Shown here in pieces: positions 1 to 10,600 of a stretch of 64,000 nucleotides of DNA. Position 1 is the first letter of the stretch. Each line of letters begins with the position of its first letter. Source of the DNA: Fallopia convolvulus (lineage: Eukaryota > Streptophyta > Magnoliopsida > Caryophyllales > Polygonaceae); contig OZ024736.1 of assembly GCA_964016875.1 (NCBI GenBank), forward strand, positions 4,462,001 to 4,526,000. Direction: 5' to 3'. The notes under the pieces were generated by a model. The model saw nothing but the letters and a program-made list of their open reading frames with translations. It was not told the origin of the DNA and did not search any database. A program made the translations under genes and the position numbers.

Positions 1-591
1 AAATTTCCTTTGGTAAAAGATCTTAAAATATTTGAAAAGATACAGTTGGAGAAAGGTGATTCTTGTCATACTCTGAAATTGACGTTCTCAACCTATTCTA
101 CGTCAACCACTTAACCAACAAACTTTCTAGACAACTGACATTCTTCATATAGTGCACAGTCACTAACCTCACTCAAGTTGCCAACATCCATTGAAAAAAG
201 AATACGCCTAGTTCTTTGGGGTTTTGCACAGGGGTGCCAAAGAGAACCAGGGGAAATAGTTTATGTGGATTTGTCAATCAAGTAGATAAGTCTCCGTTTA
301 TATCAAAACATACAAAAATAGGCTCATAGAGACTCTCTAACATGATAGGCTCAGGTAAGTTGTAGAGTCAACCGTCATTTGTACTTGTAATGAGGGTAAG
401 GAACATTTGGTTTTGACTCTTTTGGGCTCAAAGAGAGGTTTCAACATGGTGTGCATGGGTCATGAGTATGTAACATGAAAACATTCAAATTTAACACCTC
501 AAGATCATAAAACTTTTGAATCATAAATAGAACATCTAATTTAGCCAATCATTGAGGGAAAATAAATGGGAAATAGATTACTTAAGGGAAA
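1..591. other. 3' flank of decayed copia element, no gene seen
   Basis: This stretch lies downstream of the copia pol stop (the element reads on the minus strand) and has no open frame I can support. It probably holds 3' untranslated copia sequence. No LTR could be matched inside the window, so the element's 3' end is either to the left of base 1 or deleted. Confidence 0.4.
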
Positions 592-1200
592 TCATACCTA
601 GGTCCATGCGGAACTGTATGAAGGGTTCACGATTGAGAGCTTTAGTGAATATGTCAGCACGCTGTTCACTTGTTCGGCAGAAATCCATGGTCACAAACCC
701 TTGCTCAACACAATCACGAAGAAAGTGATGTCAAATCTTGATGTGCTTGGTTCGTGAATGTTGTACAGGGTTCTTTGAGATGTTGATGGCACTTGTGTTG
801 TCACAAAGAATATGTATGCCATCATACTTTAAGCCAAAGTCATGAAGTTGTTGCTTAAGCCAAAGAAGTTGAGTGCAGCACGCGACAACGGCGATGTACT
901 CAGCTTATGCAGTAGAGAGAGCAATTGAATTTTGCTTCTTCGACCCCCATGACACAAGACATGGTCCAAGAAATTGAGCCATTCCTAAAGTACTCTTATG
1001 ATCAACCTTGTTGCCAGCGAAATTAGCGTACGTGCACCCGACTAGACCAAAGTCACATGAGGTTGGGTACCATAGGCACAAGTCATCGGACCCTTTGAGG
1101 TACCTTAGATTCCTCTTGACAGCCTTGAGATGCGATTCTCTTGGATCAGACTGAAATCTGGCACATAAGCATACGCTGAACATGATGTATGGTCTGCTTG
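592..1200 (-). pseudogene. Copia pol: RNase H domain
   Basis: On the minus strand the reading frame runs through LRYLKGSDDLCLWYP, then the substrate-strand region around SWGSKKQNSIALSTA. A stop interrupts the canonical AEAEY motif near 905. The frame continues past it with CTQLLWLKQQLHDFG, CDNTSAINISKNPVQH and the RNase H tail DIFTKALNREPF, ending near 592. In a live element this domain degrades the RNA strand of the RNA:DNA hybrid during reverse transcription. The in-frame stop shows it is no longer functional. Confidence 0.8.
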
Positions 1201-1214
1201 TCGTGAGGTAGAGT

Positions 1215-1462
1215 AAAGAACCTATGATACCTCAATACAAATTTTGATCAACCTTCTTTTCATTCTCATCTTTTCCTAGAGAAGTGATGGGAGAGATAGG
1301 TGTGTCAAAGGATTTTGAGTTGTCCAAGCCGAACTTCTTGACACACTCCATGAGATACTTTTGTTGATGCACTCTTGTTTCTTCAATATCTTGAGTAACC
1401 TGAAGTCCTAGGAAAAACTTAAGTTCACCAAATATACTCATCTCAAATTCATTGGCCATGAG
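1215..1462 (-). pseudogene. Copia reverse transcriptase, C-terminal piece (after insertion)
   Basis: The minus-strand frame starts at the insertion boundary with MANEFEMSIFGELKFFLG, the standard copia segment just after the YLDD catalytic box, and goes on to THQQKYL-like and KFGLDN motifs. Across the solo LTR it joins the piece ending YLDDIIFGSIDEKLVKRF at 2,294. The join is exact once one copy of the 5-bp duplication GTTAG is removed, so this was one continuous reverse transcriptase before insertion. Together they are inactive. Confidence 0.85.
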
Positions 1463-1467
1463 GTTAG

Positions 1468-2288
1468 TGTTGATAGGGTTTCTTGACAACAAATAAATTT
1501 ATAATCAAAACCCCGTTGTTGTATAGCAGAGTCAGGTTCGTCCGCAGGGAGAAAGTCAGTGCTAAGTTCTATTACTTCTCACGCAAGCAATCAACTAAAG
1601 GTAGGGTTTTTAACAAGGAAAGAGGAATTCTAAGGTAAAGGTGTCACCACAACAACAATTATGCATGTCAAACGCTAATGAAACACATAGATCATGCTTT
1701 TATCACATAAAGGTGCTAACTTTCGTTAACATAAGCAAGTAAATCAATCAACTTTCGCTAAATCAATAAACTTACTATCTAATCTCTTCTACTTCAACTA
1801 GGATATATCCGCTTACGCTTTAAAACCCTAATTTGACTATTCTGATTCAAGGTTTCTGCTTTCGCTTTAGTGCTGAATAGGGTCGTTAACGGCCCTATTC
1901 AGCACTAAAAACAGCTTTGAGTAAAACTTGCGTAGAAGATTCGTTACAATTCCATTTGATTCGATTCTTTTTCCTATGTTCTTGTAACGAATTTCTCTAT
2001 CTCTTTGCAAGCTCAAACTTGATCTTCAATAACTTTACTTGAGCGCTTAATCTTCATCTTCTCTTTATGCTTGAGTGTTATCTTCACCGGTTTTGCTTCT
2101 TTCTTCAAAAATTGCTCCAAATAGCTTCTAAAAACCTACAATACACCACCAAAGCTTATGTAGACTTCAAATCTTAAGGAAATACGAGAACCTACACAAA
2201 CGACTCAAAACAAAACACAAAACTAAAGAAAAAGACTCAAAAGACACTAAAACACACCCTAAAAACATGACTAAAAAGGCGGACATCA
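1468..2288 (-). mobile_element. Solo LTR, Athila/gypsy-like, with 5-bp TSD
   Basis: The 821-bp insert begins TG and ends CA and is flanked by perfect GTTAG direct repeats (1,463-1,467 and 2,289-2,293), the target-site duplication. Read on the minus strand its start TGATGTCCGCCTTTTTAG resembles the start of the Athila-like LTR at 11,246 (TGATGTTCGTATTTTTGG). Like that LTR, it contains a GTCGTTAACG palindrome. No coding sequence is present, so it is best explained as an LTR left after LTR-LTR recombination. It lies exactly inside the copia reverse transcriptase, which gives relative age. Confidence 0.8.
1866..1909. repeat. 44-bp near-perfect palindrome inside solo LTR
   Basis: Arms TTTAGTGCTGAATAGGG (1,866-1,882) and CCCTATTCAGCACTAAA (1,893-1,909) are perfect reverse complements. 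The 10-base centre TCGTTAACGG is itself nearly palindromic around GTTAAC. The RNA or single strand would fold into a strong hairpin. The same GTTAAC-centred design recurs in the Athila-like LTR at 12,527. Confidence 0.9.
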
Positions 2289-2293
2289 GTTAG

Positions 2294-2916
2294 CGAACCT
2301 CTTCACAAGTTTTTCATCAATAGAGCCAAAGATGATGTCGTCCAAGTAGATCTGCACAACCAGAGTATACTTTCCTTCTTTGAGAAGAAAGAGTGTGTTA
2401 TCCACATGTCCTCGAACATATCCATGTTGGAGCAAGAATTGAGAAAGTCTGTCATACCAAGCTCGAGGCGCTTGCTTCAAGCCATAAAGAGCTTTGTCGA
2501 GTTTAAAAACATGATCTGGGTGAGTAACGTCTTCAAAGCCTGGGGTTTGCTCTACAAACACTTCTTCCTTAAGAAATCCATTCAGAAAGGTTGTTTTAAC
2601 ATCCATTTGTTGAAGCTTGAAACCATGATGAGCTGAATAAGCTATCAAGAGGAATTGCCTCAAGAGGTGCCACGGGAGCGAAAGTCTCATCATAATCTAT
2701 CCCTTCTTGTTGGTTATATCCCTTAACCACAAGTCTTGCTTTGTTTCTCACAACGTTTGCAGAATCATCAAGCTTATTTCTGAATACCCAACGTGATCGA
2801 ATCACAGTTCTATCATTGGGTCGTAGAACTAGGTGCCAAACCTTGTTTCTCTCAAATTGATGAAGTTCTTCTTGCATAGCACACACCCAATTTGGATCAT
2901 GTAGAGCTTGATCCAC
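2294..2916 (-). pseudogene. Copia reverse transcriptase, N-terminal and catalytic part
   Basis: The minus-strand frame from 2,916 carries the copia RVT_2 signature: ALHDPNWVCAMQEELHQFE, then WVFRNKLDD, KARLVVKGYNQQEGIDYDET and FAPVAP. A frame change follows, and the next frame carries QMDVKTTFLNGFLKEEVF, PGFEDVTHPDHVFKLDKALY, GLKQAPRAWYDRL and the catalytic YLDDIIFGS. The YLDD aspartates are intact, but the frameshift near 2,640 and the solo LTR at 2,288 destroy the gene. Its role would have been copying the element's RNA into DNA. Confidence 0.9.
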
Positions 2917-2982
2917 ATTTTTGGGTTCGAGGACAGAGAGAAAAGCGTTGAAAGCATAGAAATTCTAAAGTGAAGAACGTGT

Positions 2983-3628
2983 CTAAACACCTTTGGAGTA
3001 GTCTGAGATGATGTTGGTCACTGGGTGAGCATCTTTTTGCTGATAGTTTAACTGAAGTTGAGTGAGGTCAACTACACTGTTGTTGTGACCTTGATCAGTG
3101 TTGTAATTTTCAGCCTCTGCAGCTTCTAAACTTGCATCAGAATCATCATTGTCATATTCTTCAACATTGGCAGTATCTTCTAGATCAGGCATGTCAGGAT
3201 CATCTACATCGTCCACCTGATCCGGGTTAACAACCTGTAGAACTTGATCAGGTTTCTCAATGCTGACTTCTGACTCCTCACAGAAATAAACCTAGATTTC
3301 CTTCCTCTTCATCAACAATAGAGATGCCTCCCATGGTATTCTCATCAAACACAACATGACACTCTCTTCAACTTTCTTAGTTCTTTTGTTAAACACTTTG
3401 TATGCTTTGCTATGTTGAGAATCCTACGAAGGTTCCTTCATCACTCCTAGCATCCATCTTGGCAAGATTATCTTTGCCATTATTATGTACAAAACACTTA
3501 CAACCAAACGTACGAAGGTGAGAAACATTGGATTTTCTTCCTCTTAAAAGCTCATATGGTGTTTTCCCAAGAAGGGGTCGCACCATAGCTGTGTTTAGTA
3601 CATAACATGCGGCATTGATAGCTTCTCC
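2983..3628 (-). pseudogene. Copia pol: integrase C-terminus and linker to reverse transcriptase
   Basis: This region lies between the integrase core and reverse transcriptase. It contains an acidic open stretch (2,983-3,216, rich in Asp, Glu and Asn) matching the variable linker of copia polyproteins. Interrupted minus-strand sequence typical of the integrase C-terminal part lies above it (for example around 3,500-3,600, GKTPYELLRGRKSN-type). Stops and frame changes are frequent. I call it by position more than by motif. Confidence 0.55.
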
Positions 3629-3844
3629 CTAGAAATTCCTTCGTAGTCCACTCGAGATTAACAACATTCTTGACATGTCCTCCAAAGTCCGATTCTTTCT
3701 CTCAACAACTTCATTCTGTTGAGGGGTTCTTGCGGCTGAAAAGTTATGACCGACACCGTTTTCTTTGTAGAAATCCAGGAACTGAGCATTTTCAAATTTT
3801 GTGCCATGATCGGATTGAGTAGAGACCAAAGGTACGTCAAGCAC
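3629..3844 (-). pseudogene. Copia integrase core fragment
   Basis: The minus-strand translation contains STQSDHGTKFENAQF and TPQQNEVVERKNRTLEDM. These are the second Asp block and the Glu block of the retroviral-type integrase core (rve family, D-x-D-x35-E). The N-terminal part upstream (3,845-3,963) is broken by stops. The integrase would insert the cDNA into the host chromosome. Here it is a fragment. Confidence 0.85.
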
Positions 3845-3963
3845 CTACTCTATAAAATTAATCCATGCACTAAATTGGTCTTTAGAAAACAAGAAAAATA
3901 CCTAAGTATAACGTGAAAAGTCATCAACAATCACATAAACATATCTATTACCTCCTCGACTTC

Positions 3964-4530
3964 TCACACGCATTGGTCCACAAAGATCCATATGAATAAC
4001 TCTAAGGGTTTAGTAAGACTTACCTCTCTTTTCGGTTGAAAAGAGGATCTGACATGATTACCTTTCACATAAGCTTCACATACTTCATGCTTGGTTGGAT
4101 CAATCTTAGGTAATCCACGTACCAGTTCCTGATTGTGAAGTTTGTGGATAAGTTGTAGACTCGCATGACCAAATCTGTTATGCCAGAGATTGGCAACGTC
4201 TTCGACCACTTGAAAACACAATTTTTCCTCAAGTAAGAGCCAGGGAACAACTTGATAGAGAACTTGATAGAGATTGTTAGCACAAAGTTGGAAAACACTT
4301 AACAAATTATATCTAAGAACCTTAACATAGCTTACATTGTTAACACAGAAGTTCATTGAAATTCTTACCTTTCCAATACCCAATACTTGACCCATATTGT
4401 TGTTACCGAATGTGATGTTGCTACCTTCTTGTTGATGAAGTGAGATGAATGACTCAAAGCTTCTTGTCATATGGGTTGAGAATGCATTGTCGAAGAACCA
4501 GGGACCGCTTTCTCTCACTTCATTCTGCAA
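3964..4530 (-). pseudogene. Copia protease and GAG-pre-integrase region
   Basis: The translation begins near the protease (WFFDNAFSTHMTRS) and continues to the zinc-binding GAG-pre-integrase domain (LWHNRFGHASLQLIHKL, then CEAYVKGNHVRSSF). In active copia proteases the catalytic triplet is Asp-Ser-Gly or a close variant; here it reads Asp-Asn-Ala. In the HHCC zinc site the second cysteine of the C-x2-C pair has become tyrosine (CEAY). Both changes suggest inactivity beyond the frame breaks. Confidence 0.8.
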
Positions 4531-4538
4531 GCTAAAAG

Positions 4539-5009
4539 TCAGTTTTTACGAACCCAGAGTTGTTTAACAACTCTTCTGGGTTGGGCAACGTGATGATTTG
4601 CAAAACATCTATCATTATAAACTCTCTTAGGATCTATGGTTGGCTCACGTTCATGAGCTTCCCAAAATCCATATGATTTGTTATCCTTTATCTTTTTCTT
4701 GCACTCATGTTGAAGATGACCTTCTTTTCCACAATACCAGCATGTTTTATGAGATTTAAGACCAACATACCTGTTATACCCAGGATAGATTGGTTTGTTA
4801 TTAATACGAGCATGAAAATCAATTTTTGATGGTTTCAAGTTCTCAACTTGTTTCATCCAGATTTTGTGTGCTTTTTGGCCTGAAAACCAAGGTTGTTTAC
4901 CTTTGCCTGGGTTCCCCACATCTGATGTGGAACAACTTGCTTTTTTGTCGCACATAGGTGTTTTACCTTTAGACTCAAGTGGACACAAGGTTTTCAAGTC
5001 CTTAGGCAC
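4539..5009 (-). pseudogene. Copia gag C-terminus with zinc knuckle
   Basis: The minus-strand frame contains a complete CCHC zinc knuckle, CWYCGKEGHLQHEC (C-x2-C-x4-H-x4-C), in a basic context. It is preceded by GKTPMCDKKASCS and GKGKQPWFSGQKAHKIWMKQ. Retrotransposon nucleocapsids use this motif to bind the element's RNA. The N-terminal gag expected above 5,060 is absent: the sequence breaks into an LTR-like block at 5,080. Confidence 0.85.
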
Positions 5010-5079
5010 AGAGGAATATCCAAGTCTAGTTTTCTTTATCCTCTTCGAGCTTGATTCACCTAGGTAATACTTGTAGGAT

Positions 5080-5836
5080 TGTTAGTACGTCTAGGTTGTC
5101 GACCTCAATTAAGTCGTCAACCTCTTAAGTAAATGCAGCGGACATGAACTACAAGAAAGACTTACTTGAACACGAAGTTTTTATAGTGGAAACACTTATT
5201 TGATCAAATCAATAAACCAAGTGTAAAACCACTCCCTTCCAAGTTCTCGCTTGGAAGGATTAAAAGGCGTAGCTTACTTTATTGATCTTTTGGATTAATT
5301 AGTCGAACACCCTGGATTTAGACCTACTTCCCAAGCACTCTATAACTCGTTGTGAAGTGAGTAACTAAAACCCGCACTCAATCTAACAAAAGCCTAGGTC
5401 TTTCTCTCGAACTCTTATTTCTTTCTTAGCACAAAATGGAGTATGAGTTCGTGCTCTATGTAACCTAAAACCTTAGATTAAATACACAAAAACTAGGTCA
5501 GATAAGAGAGAATAATATCTTCCAATTCGGTTATGGCAAGATATTATTTCCATTATCTTTACAAAATTATCCTAAGCATATAAAAGGATTACAATAAAAT
5601 CGACTTAGGATAAAGGCAATAATAGCCTTACAATATGATATACATGAGATCTTTCCTAAAACAAGAATATACTATCCAAACTGCCAAGATCTCACGCGTC
5701 TCCAAGATCTCTGATATCTTCCTTCAACACACGTCAATGACCTAACTAACGTTGGCAACTCTTTTCAAAGGCCCGAGGTCGTTCACATGACAAACGTTTG
5801 GAACCATCAAAATCAAAGCATTGAGCTTTTCTAACA
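5080..5836 (-). repeat. LTR-like block (TGTTAG...CTAACA), probably copia
   Basis: The block begins TGTTAG and ends CTAACA on the plus strand, has no long open frame, and contains a poly-purine/pyrimidine mixed promoter-like region. This fits a 757-bp LTR on either strand. The expected flanking duplication is not found (AGGAT against ATACT), and no methionine-tRNA primer site abuts either edge. It may be a solo LTR with a decayed duplication or a truncated element. It sits between the copia gag and a hAT fragment. Confidence 0.4.
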
Positions 5837-5929
5837 ATACTAAAAATGGGGGGCTAGTATTATACAAAGCCTTACCAAAAGGTCGAGACATTCGAGCTCA
5901 AATGCGGAGTTTAAGACATATCTAACAAC

Positions 5930-6268
5930 TCACTTTGAGTTTGGTGAAGAAGAATTTGATATTTACGTTGTTGGAAGACCCTAAAGAAGACTTTCCCTAC
6001 CTTGGCAAAGATCGCAGTTCAAGTGCTTGTTGTTCTCGCCTCGATCGTATCGGTAGAGCGAACATTTAGGGAAGGAGGACACGTTCTAGAAGCAAAGCGG
6101 TCGAACTTAAAACCCAATGTCTTGGAAGCCCAAGTGTGCGTGTGTGATTGGAAGAGGCCAGAAATTCGTCAACAAAGGTCGGAGGTATCCGAAACTTCCA
6201 ACTCCGACGACCTAGAGGATGACTCTCAATGCCAAAGTGCTTCTGTCGATTTTGATGGATCTTCGTAG
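5930..6268 (+). pseudogene. hAT transposase C-terminal dimerisation domain (orphan)
   Basis: The frame at 6,002-6,268 encodes LVVLASIVSVERTFREGG followed by LEAKRSNLKPNVLEAQVC and an acidic tail. This matches the hAT dimerisation domain (Dimer_Tnp_hAT, typically S-x-x-S-E-R-x-F-S-x-G-G-...-R-x-x-L-x-P). Upstream, around 5,930-6,000, a second frame carries FEFGEEEFDIY and DFPYL-type residues of the same domain, so there is at least one frameshift. The catalytic RNase H-like part and the BED zinc finger are absent. The final 25 residues are rich in Ser and Asp, as hAT tails often are. Confidence 0.8.
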
Positions 6269-7276
6269 CTTAGAACCAAGTAGGGTTTCATATCGAAAGG
6301 TAAGAGAACTACGTGGCATTTGATTCCTCTATAAGCTCAAGCGGATACGTAGGCAACTTAATTTTAAGCTCAAGACCTTTAACTATCCAAATCTTCCTAT
6401 GTGTTCTTCTCGGCACATAGAACCACGGTCGCGGTTTTCCAACAAAACCAAAACCGCGCCCGCGGTCCAACGAGACACGATCGTGGTTTGTTTACCACAA
6501 CCGCAATCCAATGGGCCGTAATCGTGCCCCTCCTTATTTTTTGTCGGAGTTAGATTTTTTTTGAATTTGTAATTTTTAATATTTCTGGTTTATGAACCGG
6601 CCCAAGTTAGGTTCCGGTTCCACGATCCTGTGGAATAGGAACCGAGCCCATGTCTACTTGCCCGTTGTGCTGTCAGCGTGTTGTTCAGGAAGGGTTTCCA
6701 AGCGATATGTGATGAGCCCACAGTTTATGCTCGGGCGTTTCTGGAATTATCCATCGCCATAAGATCCTTACGCAATGTTTGAAGTCACATTGTCATGTTG
6801 TGTCTGTGGGCTAGAAGTCTGGCTCTATGTTTTTGTAGGTTGCACACTTTAAAAGACTACGCCATATTATTACCTCAAATTTTGAGCTTTCCGTGTTATT
6901 CATCCTTGCTTTCTCCCATTTCTTCGATCAGCTCTTTTATTCTTTAAAGGACGGATTATTTGTGCTCCATAAGTCGACTTAAAACATTTTCCCTATATCT
7001 CTAAAGGTGGTTAATGGGGATATAAAAAGTGGATATTACGATTAACTTCAGTTGGAAAAACACCTAAAGTTCCGTGCTCCCATAAAAAAGGATGTCGTTG
7101 GAGTGAGGGGTTAGCCGACATTACCAAATTCATACCATATCAAAAAAAAGAAGCAGGTGTAATATCATTGAGCAATGTAATCTATCATTTTCAATTTTTA
7201 GACCAAATTTAATTTATAATTTCATAAAACAAAGTATAAGAAAATTCTAGATGAAATAAAGAATTACAAGTCATGT
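6269..7276. other. Intergenic sequence, no gene seen
   Basis: No open frame is supported. At 6,420-6,520 there are GC-rich pieces with CCGCGCCCGCGG and CACGATCGTGG-like palindromes, similar in style to those inside the retroelements at 15,550 and 44,770. At 6,590-6,650 a GAACCGG-rich stretch resembles the interior of hAT MITEs. The rest is unrecognised. Confidence 0.4.
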
Positions 7277-7284
7277 GCCACAAG

Positions 7285-7706
7285 TAGATTTGTCAATCGG
7301 GTCGGATCTGGCGGGTTCGGGTTCGGTCATTTTTGGGTTCGGGTTGAGTCGGGTTCGGGTCGTTACAGGTCACAGGTTAAACTCAGTCGGGTCGATGCTG
7401 GTTTTTGGGCGAGTCGAGTTGACGAGCGGGTCAAAAACATAGAATTTTTTATGATTATTAAAATAGATTTTTGATTAAATAATAATATTTAATTATAATA
7501 TATTATTTGTTATGTATTTTAATAATAAAATATATTATATTTTTTAAAATAAATTTTATATATTTTATAAATATACTAAATCGGTCAACCTGATGGGTTT
7601 CGGCTCTATCAAATTACGGTTCACTTCGGGTTTCAGGTTCAAATTTTCGAGACTTTACCCTAAACTTTTTGACCGGCTCAAGTCGGGTCACCTTTTCACA
7701 GCTCTA
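7285..7706. mobile_element. hAT-type MITE with 8-bp TSD
   Basis: The 422-bp element is flanked by perfect 8-bp repeats GCCACAAG (7,277-7,284 and 7,707-7,714), the duplication length made by hAT transposases. Its ends TAGATTTGTCAA and (reverse strand) TAGAGCTGTGAA form short terminal inverted repeats of the hAT TAGRNNTGT type. The arms are GGGTCGG/CCGACCC-rich and the core is AT-rich. It encodes no protein, so it must have moved with a transposase supplied in trans. It belongs to the same family as 29,950-30,403. Confidence 0.88.
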
Positions 7707-7714
7707 GCCACAAG

Positions 7715-9527
7715 TACACTATTTTAGCGTACGTTTGAAACATTGAAGACTATCATAGAACAAGAAAAAAAAGGGAACCATATATATAAGTATCTCCTTT
7801 AAATAATGTGACTATATGTTTCATTTTTTTATTGATACATCAAACATGAAATGGGCTAACAAGTAGCCCTAAAAGTTGCAAGTTTCAAATTAATCGTGCT
7901 AATTTTTTTGAATTAGAACATAGAATTTTTTAATGGCCATTGGCTAGCTGGTCTAAGTCTATGTCTCTGAGTTTAGATACTTACTAGTATGTATTCTCGT
8001 ATCTTGTACGAGTTTTTTTTAATAAAATATTAATAATAAAATATTTTTAAATATATTTATTATCCAAGAAAATAATTATGTAAATACTTAAATATAAATT
8101 TTTATTATGATTTGCGTACAAAGATAAGACAATTATCATATAACTAATCAAGATCTTGTAATATAAGTTAACAAATAATTGGATTAGAGATTGCTAGTAA
8201 TATAAAGTTACAAAGATAACTATTCAATTAATATATCTTAGTTAGATTCTATCTAAAAATAAAATAAATATTCTAGAATTTGTATGATAATATAAAAAAA
8301 TATCATAATGATCTTCCTATCTTTGATATTCAAAAATAAAAGATTGTTTAATAATGGGATCTAAAAGATTATTTTTTAAAAAAGGGTGGTGTGGTCCAAT
8401 CTAAAAGTGACATGTGTCGCTTAATAACTTTTTAACCTCCGCTTTAGGTTATAGTTATGATCCCAATGGGATAAAATGATTTTTTGTTTAGGTTCCACTC
8501 TTTAGTTATTATTTGGACACTTACGATGTTTATCGATCTTATCAAGAAAAAATAAGCATATTTATACATGTTCGATAAAATAAGTCCTTTTCTTTTGATT
8601 GACCGGGTAAGGTTTGCCTGTAACCGATGGAAGAACGACTAACTCCTCCCTTTCTTTTTAGTAGCCCCCAACCATATGGTGCTTATAGTACTTATCTCAA
8701 AAGGCATAAACTTTCCCTTTTCAAATTTACCTTTCAAAATATACCCCACCCACATCTCTATCAAACCCTTATCCCTCACTCTTGAATCTGCCATTGATGC
8801 TCGACCCATCATCGTTGGCGTCCCGCCGTCACCACACCATCATAGCCTCCAACACTGGCGGTGCTAGATCCACCACCAAAGTCATCTAGAGTTCGACAAC
8901 GATGTTGGAATCCATCACTAAATCCACAACCACCACCACGGTAGCTGCCATAGGGATTACTTCAGCGATACGGTCATATTCCATTATGTTGGTGCTTGCG
9001 TCGGAGCAAAGATTGGTCGCGTGCAAGATGGGTTCAGCCGGATATTGGTCGTTTGCAACCTTGACAAGTTCGAGGTTTAGTCGTAGATTGGTAGTCGAGG
9101 TTTAGTCGGAGATTGGTCGCATGTGAGACGACTTGTGAGATTAGTAGTCAATGACTTTCCGATCCTCTTTCCGGATTGATTTTTCATTCTCATTTTTATT
9201 TTGAAAATACTTCACACCCTATTTTTTCATTTCACAAAGAAAATAAATTGTAACCAGCCTCTGGATTATTTCAAAAATAAGCGCCTAATTTCATCACCTA
9301 GTTTCAACATGTGTATCAACTCATATAAATACCGATTTATTGAATGGATCATTAATTTAAAAACAAATCAGTCAATCATATTATTTTATTATATTTGAGA
9401 ATAGTGTTTGAAATAGATAAATCCCATTTAGATTGAGGACTCTTTTGATATGGGAAATGCTCGAGTTGTACTTTTTCTAAGCATGGTTATATTTGCAAAT
9501 TTGAGATATGAACAAATTACATAACTG
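7715..9527. other. AT-rich intergenic sequence, no supported gene
   Basis: Low-complexity AT-rich DNA runs to about 8,640. From 8,670 to 9,110 the base composition changes to a more GC-rich stretch with short open frames (63 and 67 codons) that I do not recognise and that lack start context or homology I could name. They may be relics of a gene or of a transposon-captured fragment. I see no domain. Confidence 0.4.
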
Positions 9528-9909
9528 TGATGGTAGACACTTTCTAATATATGGGCCAAGTCCAGTAGCTATGGAATAATGAAGCCCAAAATAGTGGTTC
9601 CGAATAACTCTGCTCAGGTTTTGGAAATAAGTAAACCTATGTTAGTGTCATCCTACGGATCGTCTCATTTTATATTCTCTATAAGGGAAGAGAAATGACC
9701 TACAAAACACATCCACTACTTACACAAAACCCTTTTTTTGGAAAATTAAGGAACTCTTTCCTTTTATAAATACTTGTTATAAAAATAGGGAGAAAGGAGA
9801 GAGATCAGATCCATCTTATTAGGTCACCTATAAGGGTCTTTTATAGAGAAAGTATAAGATCAAATCTAGGGTTTTCATATGTACATCTAAATATAATATT
9901 ATTATAACA
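9528..9909 (-). repeat. Copia 3' LTR (minus-strand element)
   Basis: Immediately right of 9,909 lies CTCCCCCTTAG, which on the minus strand is the polypurine tract CTAAGGGGGAG that primes second-strand synthesis. The LTR then starts TGTTATAATAATATTATATT on the minus strand. A TATA-like TTTATAAAAG lies inside. The outer edge near 9,528 is an estimate. The element's interior to the right is degenerate copia reverse transcriptase. Confidence 0.55.
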
Positions 9910-9920
9910 CTCCCCCTTAG
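9910..9920 (-). promoter_or_regulatory. Polypurine tract of the copia remnant
   Basis: CTAAGGGGGAG on the minus strand directly abuts the TG start of the LTR, the position of a plus-strand primer tract. Confidence 0.55.
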
Positions 9921-10600
9921 ATGTACATCACTAACTGCCTCGTTAAAAACCTTGTCCGGAAAACCCAAGGGACAAAACCAAGACTAAGGGAAAAAGAGTG
10001 CAGTTATGATTCTTCTCTCAACTTGAAATATATCCTCCTTGCTTGACTGCATTGAGCATCCGTCTTGCCTTTGAGTTGAATCTTATAATTTGAAAACACT
10101 TGATTATATGTACTTTGGTCGATCAATTCATGATGAATTCTCTTCATACATTACCGTTGGCTCCTTTTAAATTGATTTAATGGATGGATAAGAAACTTCA
10201 TTCCTTCACATATCTCGAACTTCAGGCTGAAATTGTCTCATCAGAGACCTTATATGACGAACTGCCTCATTAAAAACCTTGGTTGGAAAAACCTAATGGG
10301 ATAAAAACCAAAATCAATGGAAAAAGAGTACAGTCGTATAATAATGCTCCCCCTCAGTTAAACATACAATCTTTATGCAATAAATATACGTCATCATGAA
10401 CTTTTGTAGAATAATTGGTACTTCTGGACCAATAATCTTTATTGTATGTTTAAGGACACAATAACCCATTGTCACATAAATAATATTATTGAGGTAATGA
10501 AGCAAGGTACAATAATGCACCTATTGTACTGAGATATGGTACTTCAAGACCAAATATCTCTTTCATTTTCTAATCAGGACGAAATGAGCCATTTTCCACA
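9921..10600 (-). repeat. Copia 3' internal region with duplicated motif
   Basis: The motif ACTGCCTCGTTAAAAACCTT with its roughly 80-base context occurs twice (9,930-10,010 and 10,258-10,345), the second copy diverged. Such duplicated blocks just inside the polypurine tract are common in one group of plant copia elements. No open frame of note is present. An open frame at 10,314-10,520 on the minus strand spans the second copy and I do not regard it as a gene. Confidence 0.5.

Larger units (their letters stand above)
592..5060 (-). mobile_element. Ty1/copia retrotransposon, decayed and LTR-less
   Basis: Read on the minus strand, the domains come in copia order: zinc-knuckle gag end, protease and GAG-pre-integrase, integrase core, reverse transcriptase, RNase H. 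Integrase before reverse transcriptase is the copia arrangement and excludes gypsy. The RNase H tail (SKNPVQHSRTKHI, DIFTKALNREPF) is reminiscent of the Sirevirus lineage, but this is only an impression. Many stops and frame changes separate the pieces. The 5' part of gag and both LTRs are missing, so this is a dead remnant. A solo LTR at 1,468-2,288 splits the reverse transcriptase. Confidence 0.9.

Noticed and set aside
5080..5836. 5' LTR of the copia element at 592-5,060
   Set aside because: No primer-binding site lies next to its inner edge, and most of gag is missing between them.
8676..9105. Two short open frames (63 and 67 codons)
   Set aside because: No recognisable domain or gene structure. 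The GC shift alone does not support a gene.
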